This document shows positions 50,992 to 58,278 of a DNA stretch of 64,000 bases, piece after piece (the stretch's first letter is position 1; the number at the start of each line of letters is the position of its first letter). A model generated the notes under the pieces. That model saw only the letters and a program-made list of their open reading frames with translations, was not told where the DNA came from and did not search any database. The position numbers and the translations under genes were made by a program. The stretch comes from Salarchaeum japonicum (GTDB taxonomy: Archaea > Halobacteriota > Halobacteria > Halobacteriales > Halobacteriaceae), in contig NZ_CP085324.1 in NCBI RefSeq assembly GCF_020614395.1, positions 1,431,564-1,495,563 of the forward strand. The letters are read 5' to 3'.

Positions 50992-51747
50992 ATGGACGAA
51001 CGCGAGATAGCGCGGGTCGCGGCGCTGGTGCGGGACGCGGAGACCGTGGGCGTGCTCACGGGCGCGGGCGTCTCCACCGCGTCCGGCATCCCGAGTTTCC
51101 GCGGCGAGGACGGCATCTGGGGGAGCGAGTTCGACCCCCAGGACTTCCACCGTCGGCGGTTCGACCGCGACCCCGCCGGGTTCTGGCGCGACCGCCTCGA
51201 CCTCCACGACGCGATGCGGCCCGACGGCGTCGAACCGAACGCCGCCCACCGCGCGCTCGCCGACCTCGAATCCGCGGGCGTGGTGGACGCCGTCGTCACC
51301 CAGAACACGGACGGCCTCCATCAGGACGCGGGGAGCGACCGCGTCATCGAACTCCACGGGAACGCCGAGCGCGTCGCGTGCGAGGACTGCGGGCGGCGGA
51401 GCGACGCGTCCGACGCGCGACGGCGCGCCGCGGACGGCGACCTCCCGCCGACCTGCGAGTGCGGCGGCGTCCTCAAACCCGACGTGGTGCTGTTCGGCGA
51501 ACAACTCCCGCCGAAGGCGCTGCACGACGCCCGCGACCTCGCGGAGCGCAGTGACGCCTTCCTCGCGGTCGGCTCCTCGCTGACGGTCGACCCTGCGGCC
51601 TCGCTCCCGGCGACCGCCGCGCGAGACGGCAGTCTGGTCGTCGTGAATCTCGACGAGACGCGTGCCGACGACCGCGCCGAGGTCGTGCTGCGCGCGGACG
51701 TGACGGACGCGCTACCGGCGATAGCGGAACGCGTTCACGAGGCGTAG
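50992..51747 (+). CDS. Sir2-family NAD-dependent protein deacylase
   Basis: The 251-residue sirtuin has the NAD-binding LTGAGVSTASGIPSFRG (22-38), TQNTDGLH (103-110), catalytic H122 (ELHGN) and a zinc site C130/C133/C155/C157, followed by VGSSLTVDPAASLP. It removes acyl groups from lysine using NAD+; a class III/U-type archaeal sirtuin is likely. I start at the ATG at 50992; the frame continues upstream into non-homologous sequence. The last 36 bp overlap the convergent small membrane gene. Confidence 0.94.
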   Translation: MDEREIARVAALVRDAETVGVLTGAGVSTASGIPSFRGEDGIWGSEFDPQDFHRRRFDRDPAGFWRDRLDLHDAMRPDGVEPNAAHRALADLESAGVVDAVVTQNTDGLHQDAGSDRVIELHGNAERVACEDCGRRSDASDARRRAADGDLPPTCECGGVLKPDVVLFGEQLPPKALHDARDLAERSDAFLAVGSSLTVDPAASLPATAARDGSLVVVNLDETRADDRAEVVLRADVTDALPAIAERVHEA

Positions 51748-51987
51748 TGCGCCCGTGACGAGCGCGTACACCACCGCGTAGAGCACCGTGGGGAGCGCGA
51801 CGAGCGCCGCGGCGAGCAGGGTGAGCGCGAACGCGACCAGTCCCGCGAGCAGGGAGAGGACGACGTGACTCACTGGGTCGCCGCGTTCCACGTTCTCGTG
51901 GAGGAACGGCCGGAGTTCGCGCCGCACTGGTCGAAGCAGGCGTTCGTGGAGCGCGGCGGCGACCGTGGACGGTTCGGGGAGCGTCAT
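51712..51987 (-). CDS. Small membrane protein, function unknown
   Basis: The 91-residue protein has a charged N-terminal half (about 1-38, with RPVRRELRPFLHENVE) and then two closely spaced hydrophobic segments (HVVLSLLAGLVAFALTLLAAALVALPTVLYAVVYALV). It ends in a basic NAFRYRR tail. Its ATG overlaps the stop of the HAD hydrolase gene by four bases, so they are coupled. The 3' end overlaps sir2 on the opposite strand by 36 bp. I do not recognise the family. Confidence 0.65.
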   Translation of the reverse strand: MTLPEPSTVAAALHERLLRPVRRELRPFLHENVERGDPVSHVVLSLLAGLVAFALTLLAAALVALPTVLYAVVYALVTGALRLVNAFRYRR

Positions 51988-52676
51988 CGGTCACCCCGCA
52001 CGCCGACGATGTCGAGCACGTCGCGCAGGTCGTCGATTCGGTGGCTCGCGTCGGGGCCGTCGGCGTTCGCACCGAAGGCGACGCCGCGGATGCCGTGGCG
52101 GGCGGCCCCGGCGACGTCGTGGTCGTAGCGGTCGCCCACCATCAGGGTTCGCTCGGGCGCGACCGGGCTCTTCGCGAGCGCTGTCTCGAACATCGCGTCG
52201 TCGGGCTTGGTACGACCGACGGCCTCGCTCGTCGTCACGTCGTCCACGTGGTCGAGCACGCCGAACAGGGAGAGGATGAACTCGCCTTCTTCCGTGTCCA
52301 CGTCGCTCACGATACCCTGATAGACGCCGGCGTCCGCGAGCGCCGCGACGACCTCGCGCGTGTGCGGCGTCGGCCGCAGGTACCGCTGGGAGGTCTCGCG
52401 GAAGAGCGGGAACCACTCGTCGTCGGTGAGGTCGCGGCCGACGAGTTCGGCGAGCGCGAGCGCGTACGCCTCGCGCGCTGACTGGTAGGCGTTCCCGTCG
52501 CGTTCGCGGAACTGGCGGCCGACGACGCCGCGCCACTCTTCGAGCGCGGCGCGCGGGGCTACGTCGAGGCCGTGCGCGGCGACGAAGCGCTCCATGAACC
52601 GCGTGTGGGCTTCGCGCACCGAGTCCACGTCGAGCAGCACGCCACCGATGTCCCAGAAGACCGCGTCGTAGTCCAT
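51984..52676 (-). CDS. HAD-superfamily hydrolase
   Basis: The 230-residue HAD protein has motif I as DAVFWDIGGVLLD (D9, with G in place of the usual second Asp, as in the DIGGVL subgroup), motif II SDV near 137, and motif III/IV as GRTKPDDAMF and MVGDRYDHDVAGA. It likely removes phosphate or halide from a small metabolite; the DxG form of motif I favours a non-standard phosphatase or dehalogenase-like activity. It lies directly downstream of an SDR gene with no gap. Substrate unknown. Confidence 0.87.
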   Translation of the reverse strand: MDYDAVFWDIGGVLLDVDSVREAHTRFMERFVAAHGLDVAPRAALEEWRGVVGRQFRERDGNAYQSAREAYALALAELVGRDLTDDEWFPLFRETSQRYLRPTPHTREVVAALADAGVYQGIVSDVDTEEGEFILSLFGVLDHVDDVTTSEAVGRTKPDDAMFETALAKSPVAPERTLMVGDRYDHDVAGAARHGIRGVAFGANADGPDASHRIDDLRDVLDIVGVRGDR

Positions 52677-53432
52677 CTAGTACCACGTCATACCCGCGTC
52701 CACGTTAACGTCTTGGGCGGTGACGTGCCGGTGCTGGACGGCGAGTCGGTACGCGACGTCCGCGACTTCCTCCGGCGTCACCATCTCGTCGAGCATGAGG
52801 TCGCCGAGGTACTCATCCTGCTTCACGGCTTCGGGCGTGGTGCCGCGGGCGTCGGCCTGTTTCTCGATGACGGTCTCGATGCGGTCGCCCGCGACGGGGC
52901 CGGGACAGATGGTGTTCACGGTGACTCCGTCCGCGCCGAACTCGGCGGCGAGCGTGCGCCCGAGGCCGACGAGCCCGAGTTTGGACGCGGCGTACGGGCT
53001 TCGGTTCGGGTAGGGTCGCTTTCCGCCGACCGAGGAGACGTTGACGATGCTGCCGTCGTCGCTGTCGCGGAGCGCGCTCGCCGCGTGTTTCGCGCAGAGG
53101 AAGGGGCCGGTGAGGTTCGTCTCGATGGTTTCGCTCCACTCCTCGCGCTCGACGGTCTCGACCGGCTGTGTGGGGCCGGCGATTCCGGCGTTGTTCACGA
53201 GCACGTCGAGGCCGCCGTACTCGCTGAGAGTTGCGTCGATGGCTGATTCGACGCTCGCTTCGTCGGTCACGTCGCACTCGACGGCGAGCGCGTCCCCGAG
53301 TTCGTCGGCGAGTTGGGTCGTGTCGCTGCGCGCGGCGAGCGCGACCGCGTAGCCGTCCTCGGCGAACCGGCGCGCGATGGCTTCGCCGATACCCTGGCTC
53401 GCGCCGGTGACGAACGCGACGCCCTCACGCAT
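52677..53432 (-). CDS. Short-chain dehydrogenase/reductase (3-oxoacyl reductase-like)
   Basis: The 251-residue classical SDR has the cofactor motif TGASQGIG, NNAG (after LDVLV) and the active site with NVSSVGG and YAASK, and ends with VNVDAGMTWY. It uses NAD(P)H to interconvert hydroxy and oxo groups, probably on an acyl-CoA. It overlaps the acyl-CoA synthetase stop by eight bases, so synthetase, SDR, HAD and small membrane protein form one leftward operon. Confidence 0.92.
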   Translation of the reverse strand: MREGVAFVTGASQGIGEAIARRFAEDGYAVALAARSDTTQLADELGDALAVECDVTDEASVESAIDATLSEYGGLDVLVNNAGIAGPTQPVETVEREEWSETIETNLTGPFLCAKHAASALRDSDDGSIVNVSSVGGKRPYPNRSPYAASKLGLVGLGRTLAAEFGADGVTVNTICPGPVAGDRIETVIEKQADARGTTPEAVKQDEYLGDLMLDEMVTPEEVADVAYRLAVQHRHVTAQDVNVDAGMTWY

Positions 53433-54972
53433 CCTCGTCCACCAGTTTGAACTTCTGCACCTTCCCGCTCGCCGTCCGCGGCAGGTCGTCGACGAACTCG
53501 ACCTCTCGGGGGTGTTTGTACTCCGCGAGGTTGTCGAGGCAGAACTCCCGGATGTCGTCCGCGGTCACGTCGGCGTCGGGCGTCCGCACGACGAACGCCT
53601 TCACCGTCTCGTTCCGACGGTCGTCGGGGATGCCGACGACGGCGGCGTCCGCCACGTCGGGGTGTTCGTAGAGGAGGGACTCGACCTCGCTCGGATAGAC
53701 GTTGTAGCCCGCGGTGTTGATCATGTGCTTCTTCCGGTCGACTATCTCGTAGTAGTTCTCGGCGTCCCGGCGTGCGATGTCGCCGGTGCGGAAGTAGCCC
53801 TCGTCGGTGAACGCCGCGTCGGTCGCGTTCGGGAGGTCGTGGTAGCCCTTCATCACCTGGGGGCCGCGCACGAGGAGTTCGCCGGTCTCGCCGGGTTCGA
53901 CCTCGTTCCCCGAGGAGTCCACGATCTTCGCGTCCGTCATCCGGAGCGGCTGGCCGATAGTGCCGGGTTTGTACCCGAACGACGACCCGACGCCGGTGTG
54001 GGTGGCGGCGGTGGTCTCGGTGAGGCCGTAGCCCTCGCTCATCGCGACGCCGGTGCGCTCCTCGAAGCGCTCCTGGACGGCGACGGGCATCTTCGCGCCG
54101 CCCTCGTTGACGGTGTCGAGCGAGGAGAGGTCGTACTCGCCGAACGACTCGTCGTTCACCATGTCCACGAACATCGTCGCGACGCCGATGAAGCTCGTAA
54201 TCTCGTGCTCCTCGATTTCGCGCATGCAGGTCTCGGCGCTCCACTCCGCGGGGTTCCGGACGAACGCGGTGCCGCCCCGAACCAGCGTCTGCCACGTGGA
54301 GTGCGTGAAGCCCGTGATGTGGTAGAGCGGGAGGAAGACGAGTTCGCGTTGTTCCTCGGGCGGGAGGCCGGTGAACTGGAATCCGGAGAACGCCTGCGCG
54401 CGGAGGTTGCCGTGCGTGAGCAGCACACCCTTCGGCTGCCCGGTGGTTCCGGACGTGTACGGCTGCATCGCGGTCGTGTCGGTCTCGACATCGACGGTCA
54501 CGGGGTCGCCGGACACCTCGTGGAACGCGGTCGTGTCCGCGGTGGATTCGCCGACGGTGAGCACGTCGGGGTCGGCGTCGATGTCGGCGGCGGCCTCGTG
54601 GACGTGTTCCGCGAGCGCTGGGTGGGTGACGACGACGCTCGCGTCGGTGTCGTCGAGCTGGTGCGCGAGTTCGCGGGCCTTGTACTGGGGGTTGACGGGG
54701 GAGACGACGACGCCGGCGCGGAGGCCGCCGAGGATGGTGGTGACGTACTCTGGGCAGTTCGGGAGGTAGAGGAGGAGTCGGTTGCCCTCGGTGTGCCCGC
54801 GGTCGTGGAGGCCGCCGGCGAACGCGCGGGAGCGCTCGTGGAGGTCGCTGAAGGTGAACGAGCGGGTCTCGCCCTCGATGGCGGTGGCGTCGGGTCGGTG
54901 GTCGGCCGTCGCGTCGAACAGCGCGGCGGCGTTCGCGTCCGCAACGCGCTGGAGGTAGTCGGGTACGTCCAT
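53425..54972 (-). CDS. AMP-forming acyl-CoA synthetase (fatty acid--CoA ligase)
   Basis: The 515-residue adenylate-forming enzyme has the P-loop motif YTSGTTGQPKG at 172-182, a GYGLTETTAATH motif in the middle, YFRTGDIARRD, and a C-terminal lysine in RTASGKVQKFKL. It activates a carboxylic acid to its acyl-CoA with ATP. It heads the leftward operon with SDR and HAD genes. The promoter region contains a perfect inverted repeat at 54987-55006, only 15 bp before its ATG, which probably regulates it and the divergent SDR. Confidence 0.94.
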   Translation of the reverse strand: MDVPDYLQRVADANAAALFDATADHRPDATAIEGETRSFTFSDLHERSRAFAGGLHDRGHTEGNRLLLYLPNCPEYVTTILGGLRAGVVVSPVNPQYKARELAHQLDDTDASVVVTHPALAEHVHEAAADIDADPDVLTVGESTADTTAFHEVSGDPVTVDVETDTTAMQPYTSGTTGQPKGVLLTHGNLRAQAFSGFQFTGLPPEEQRELVFLPLYHITGFTHSTWQTLVRGGTAFVRNPAEWSAETCMREIEEHEITSFIGVATMFVDMVNDESFGEYDLSSLDTVNEGGAKMPVAVQERFEERTGVAMSEGYGLTETTAATHTGVGSSFGYKPGTIGQPLRMTDAKIVDSSGNEVEPGETGELLVRGPQVMKGYHDLPNATDAAFTDEGYFRTGDIARRDAENYYEIVDRKKHMINTAGYNVYPSEVESLLYEHPDVADAAVVGIPDDRRNETVKAFVVRTPDADVTADDIREFCLDNLAEYKHPREVEFVDDLPRTASGKVQKFKLVDEDA

Positions 54973-54986
54973 GCCGTGCTATTTTG

Positions 54987-55006
54987 TAACATTTGCCATT
55001 ATGTTA
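54987..55006. promoter_or_regulatory. Putative operator: perfect inverted repeat in a divergent promoter
   Basis: TAACAT, an 8-bp spacer TTGCCATT, and ATGTTA form a perfect 6+6 inverted repeat, one base short of extending to 7+7. It sits in the about 97-bp AT-rich gap between the acyl-CoA synthetase (start 54972) and the SDR (start 55070), where a regulator could control both. A TATA-like GATTTATTACC lies at about 55028-55038 for the rightward gene. The regulator itself is not in the window. Confidence 0.5.
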
Positions 55007-55069
55007 ACGGTCGCTCCGGCGGACGCGGATTTATTACCGATGAACCGAAAACGGGTAGATGTCTTAACA

Positions 55070-55846
55070 ATGGTAAGCAGATTCAGCGTGGCGGGCGACA
55101 CCGCCATCGTCACCGGCGCGTCCTCCGGCATCGGTCGAGCAATCGCGGAACGGTTCGCCGCCGACGGCGCGAACGTCGTCGTCTGCTCGCGTGAACAGGA
55201 GAACGTCGACCCCGTCAGCGACCACATCAACGACGGCGACTACGAGGGAACCGCCCTCGCCGTCGAGTGCGACGTGACCGACCGGGACGCCGTGGACGCG
55301 CTCGTGCAGGCGACCGTCGAGGAGTTCGGGTCGGTGGACGTGCTCGTGAACAACGCGGGCGCGTCCTTCATGGCTCCCTTCGAGGACATCAGCGAGAACG
55401 GCTGGAAGACGATTGTGGACATCAACCTCACCGGCACCTATCACTGCACGCAGGCCGCCGGCGAGCACATGCGGGAGAACGGCGGCGGGCGCGTCGTGAA
55501 CCTCGCGTCCGTCGCGGGCCAGCGCGGTAGCCCGATGATGAGTCACTACGGCGCGGCCAAAGCGGGCGTCATCAACCTCACCAAGACGCTGTCCTACGAG
55601 TGGTCGGGCGACGACGTTCGCGTGAACTGCATCGCGCCCGGGTTCGTCGCGACGCCCGGCGTCGAGTCCCAGATGGGCGTCAGCGCGGACAACATCGAGC
55701 GCGACGACGTGCAGCGACGCATCGGCACGAGCGAGGAAATCGCCGACCTCGCGCAGTTCCTCGCCAGCCCCGCGTCCTCGTACATCGTCGGTGAGACGGT
55801 GACCGCGGCGGGCGTCCCGCGCATCGAGGAGTCCCCCGAAATCTGA
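55070..55846 (+). CDS. Short-chain dehydrogenase/reductase
   Basis: The 258-residue SDR has TGASSGIG (15-22), NNAG (94-97) and the catalytic S147, Y160 and K164 (YGAAK). It resembles 3-oxoacyl reductase and 2-hydroxy-ketone dehydrogenases. Start at 55070 is supported by the TATA-like box about 35 bp upstream; an in-frame ATG at 55040 lies too close to that box. Its TGA overlaps the ATG of the following TPP enzyme (TGATG), so the two act together, probably on a 2-oxo or 2-hydroxy acid. Confidence 0.92.
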   Translation: MVSRFSVAGDTAIVTGASSGIGRAIAERFAADGANVVVCSREQENVDPVSDHINDGDYEGTALAVECDVTDRDAVDALVQATVEEFGSVDVLVNNAGASFMAPFEDISENGWKTIVDINLTGTYHCTQAAGEHMRENGGGRVVNLASVAGQRGSPMMSHYGAAKAGVINLTKTLSYEWSGDDVRVNCIAPGFVATPGVESQMGVSADNIERDDVQRRIGTSEEIADLAQFLASPASSYIVGETVTAAGVPRIEESPEI

Positions 55847-57516
55847 TGGGATACTCGGGCGCGGACCTCTTCGTCGACACCCTCGAACAGTACGGCGTCC
55901 AGCACGTCTTCGGGAACCCGGGCACCACCGAACTTCCCGTGATGAAGGCGCTCGGGGACAGCGACCTCGACTACGTGCTCGGCCTCCACGAGGACGTGGC
56001 GGTCGGGATGGCGGCGGGGTACGCGACGACGCGGCGCTACCACGCGGACGACGACGAGTCCGTGCTCCCCGTCGGGGTGGCGAACCTGCACGTCGCGCCC
56101 GGACTGGCGCACGGCCTCGGGAACATCTACGGCGCGAGCGTCGCGGGCGCGCCGCTCGTCGTCACCGCTGGCAACCACTCCACGGAGTTCCGCCACGAGG
56201 AACCGATTCTCTCCGGCGACCTCGTGGAGATGACCCAGCAGTTCACGAAGTGGAGCGCGGAAGTCCTCGACGTCGAGGCGCTCCCGTCGATGCTCCGGCG
56301 GGCGTTCCGCGTCGCGCTGACGCCGCCGACCGGCCCCGTCTTCCTCGGCCTCCCGCTTGACGTGATGATGGCGGAGACGGACGCCGCGCCCGAGCGCCTG
56401 GGAGCGATTCCGACCGGCGGCCGCGGCGACCGCGGGCAGGTCGAGCGGGCGGCCGAGGCCTTCGCGGACGCGGAGAACCCCGTGCTCGTCGTCGGTGACG
56501 GCGTCGCGCGCGCCGGGACTGACGCCGTGGACGCCGCGGTCGAGTTGGCGGAGGCGGCGGGTGCGCGCGTGCACGCCGAGATTCTCGCGTGCGAGGTGGA
56601 CTTCCCGGCGAGCCACGACCAGTGGGTGTCCTACATCCCGCCGGACGAGGACACCGCGCGCACGCTCCTCGACACCGACATGGTCGCGTTCGTCGGGTGT
56701 TCGACGAACACGACGCTCACCGCGCACTCGGGCGACCTGGTGCCGGACGCGACGTTCGTCCACATCGGCGACGACGCGTGGCAGCTCGGGAAGAACCAGC
56801 CCGCGGACGTGGCCGCTCTCGGCGACCCCGGCGAGACGATGGCCGAAATCGCCAGCGAGGTCGCGTCCCGCGTGAGCGACGACGAGCGCGAGGGACGGCT
56901 GGAGCGCGTCGCCGCGATGAAGCAGATGGCGCGGGCGGAGATGGAGAGCGACGACGAGACCGACGACCCGCGGCGGTCGAAGGGCGAACTCGTGGACGCG
57001 CTCCGTGACGCCGCGCCCGACGCCTACATCGTGGACGAGGGCGTGACCGCGAAGTACGAACTGCTCACGCGGTGGCCGCTCGAACCCGAGCAAGCAATCT
57101 CGAACAAGGGCGGCGGCCTCGGCTACGGCCTCCCCGCGTCCGTCGGCGCGGCGCTCGCCGAGTCGATGCGCGACGACCCCCGGCAGGTCGTCGGGCACGT
57201 CGGCGACGGCTCCTACCTCTACTACCCGCAGAGCCTCTACTCGGCGGCGCGCTACGACCTCGACCTCACCGTCGTCGTGCCCGACAACCGGAACTACCGC
57301 ATCCTCAAGAACAACATGCAGGGGTTGTTCGGGGAGGGCGAGTACGAGTACGTCGGGATGGACTTCGACCCGCCCGTGGACATCCCGAAGAACGCGGAGA
57401 GCCACGGCGCGACCGGCGTGCGCGTCGGCCCCGATGACGACCTCGACGCCGCGCTCGGCGACGCGCTCGGCGAGTCCGGCCCGACGGTCGTGGACGTTCT
57501 CGTCCACGACAACTAG
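55846..57516 (+). CDS. Thiamine-diphosphate-dependent decarboxylase, benzoylformate-decarboxylase-like
   Basis: The 556-residue protein starts with FVDTLEQYGVQHVFGNPGTTELPVM, a segment characteristic of benzoylformate and related aryl-2-oxoacid decarboxylases, with E49 (GLHEDVAVGMAAGYA) as TPP-activating residue. The pyrophosphate domain has VGHVGDGSYLYYPQSLYSAA. It should decarboxylate an aromatic or branched 2-oxo acid to the aldehyde. It is translationally coupled to an SDR. Substrate identity is inference; other 2-oxoacid decarboxylases share the motif. Confidence 0.85.
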   Translation: MGYSGADLFVDTLEQYGVQHVFGNPGTTELPVMKALGDSDLDYVLGLHEDVAVGMAAGYATTRRYHADDDESVLPVGVANLHVAPGLAHGLGNIYGASVAGAPLVVTAGNHSTEFRHEEPILSGDLVEMTQQFTKWSAEVLDVEALPSMLRRAFRVALTPPTGPVFLGLPLDVMMAETDAAPERLGAIPTGGRGDRGQVERAAEAFADAENPVLVVGDGVARAGTDAVDAAVELAEAAGARVHAEILACEVDFPASHDQWVSYIPPDEDTARTLLDTDMVAFVGCSTNTTLTAHSGDLVPDATFVHIGDDAWQLGKNQPADVAALGDPGETMAEIASEVASRVSDDEREGRLERVAAMKQMARAEMESDDETDDPRRSKGELVDALRDAAPDAYIVDEGVTAKYELLTRWPLEPEQAISNKGGGLGYGLPASVGAALAESMRDDPRQVVGHVGDGSYLYYPQSLYSAARYDLDLTVVVPDNRNYRILKNNMQGLFGEGEYEYVGMDFDPPVDIPKNAESHGATGVRVGPDDDLDAALGDALGESGPTVVDVLVHDN

Positions 57517-57558
57517 CGAACCAAACGTTTATTTGCTGTCACTGTGACGGCTTATCCG

Positions 57559-58233
57559 ATGTATGGAGCGGGGCGAACGGACGTGGAATTCGAGGGCGTC
57601 CTCGAACGCCTGAAGGAGGAGGGGAGTTCCCTCCTCGTCGTCGGAGACGTCCCCGGAGAGGCGTACGCCCGCGCGTCCCGCCGAATGTTCGGCGACGACG
57701 ACCACGCCCCCAGACAGCGCGTGCTCGTCGTCGGCGGCGGCGCGCGCACCACGCTCCCGTCCCGCGTCCGAGAGCCGCGACGACGCGACAGCGACACCGT
57801 CATCACGCACGGCACGAACGCCCGGCGCGCCGTCGCGGACGCGGGCGTCACGCCCGATATCACGCCGCGCGCGCACGTCGCCGCTGGCGACACGAACGTG
57901 CTCGGTCGTGCGGTGCTCGAAACCATCGCGTCGCTCGACGGCGAGTTCGCGCCGGGCGAACTCCGCCTCGGCGTGGATACCCTTCAGACGCTTCTCGACA
58001 CCGCCGGCGAGTTCCCGACGTTCCGCACCGTGGACTTGCTCTCGGAGCGCGTGCGCCGCGAGCGCGGGATGGCGCACTTCCGCCTCCCGAAACCCCGGAG
58101 CGACCAGCACGTCCGCCTGCTCGAACCGCTGTTCGACGCCGTCGTGGAACTCCGCGTGACCGACGGCGTGGAACAGCGCTGGAGCCTCCGGGACGAGGAC
58201 GTGGTGTCGGAGTGGGTTTCTCTCGACGCCTGA
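57559..58233 (+). CDS. RecA/KaiC-like haloarchaeal protein without P-loop (DUF7504-like)
   Basis: The 224-residue soluble protein follows the order of KaiC/RecA-like domains: first strand SSLLVVGDVPGEAYARAS where a Walker A would be, but with no GKT/S; then RVLVVGG, GELRLGVDTLQTLLDT (Walker B-like) and a final strand pair with GVEQRWSLRDEDVVSEWVSLD. It is probably a nucleotide-binding fold that has lost hydrolysis. I think it belongs to a haloarchaeal family of unknown function (DUF7504-like, from memory). The ATG at 57559 is preferred over the GTG at 57544 because a TTTATTT box lies 28 bp upstream. It is 45 bp before the CHAT-like gene on the same strand. Confidence 0.65.
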   Translation: MYGAGRTDVEFEGVLERLKEEGSSLLVVGDVPGEAYARASRRMFGDDDHAPRQRVLVVGGGARTTLPSRVREPRRRDSDTVITHGTNARRAVADAGVTPDITPRAHVAAGDTNVLGRAVLETIASLDGEFAPGELRLGVDTLQTLLDTAGEFPTFRTVDLLSERVRRERGMAHFRLPKPRSDQHVRLLEPLFDAVVELRVTDGVEQRWSLRDEDVVSEWVSLDA

Positions 58234-58278
58234 GACGACAACACCCTTTTGACTGGTTCGCCGCGTAAGGCGATTCGT

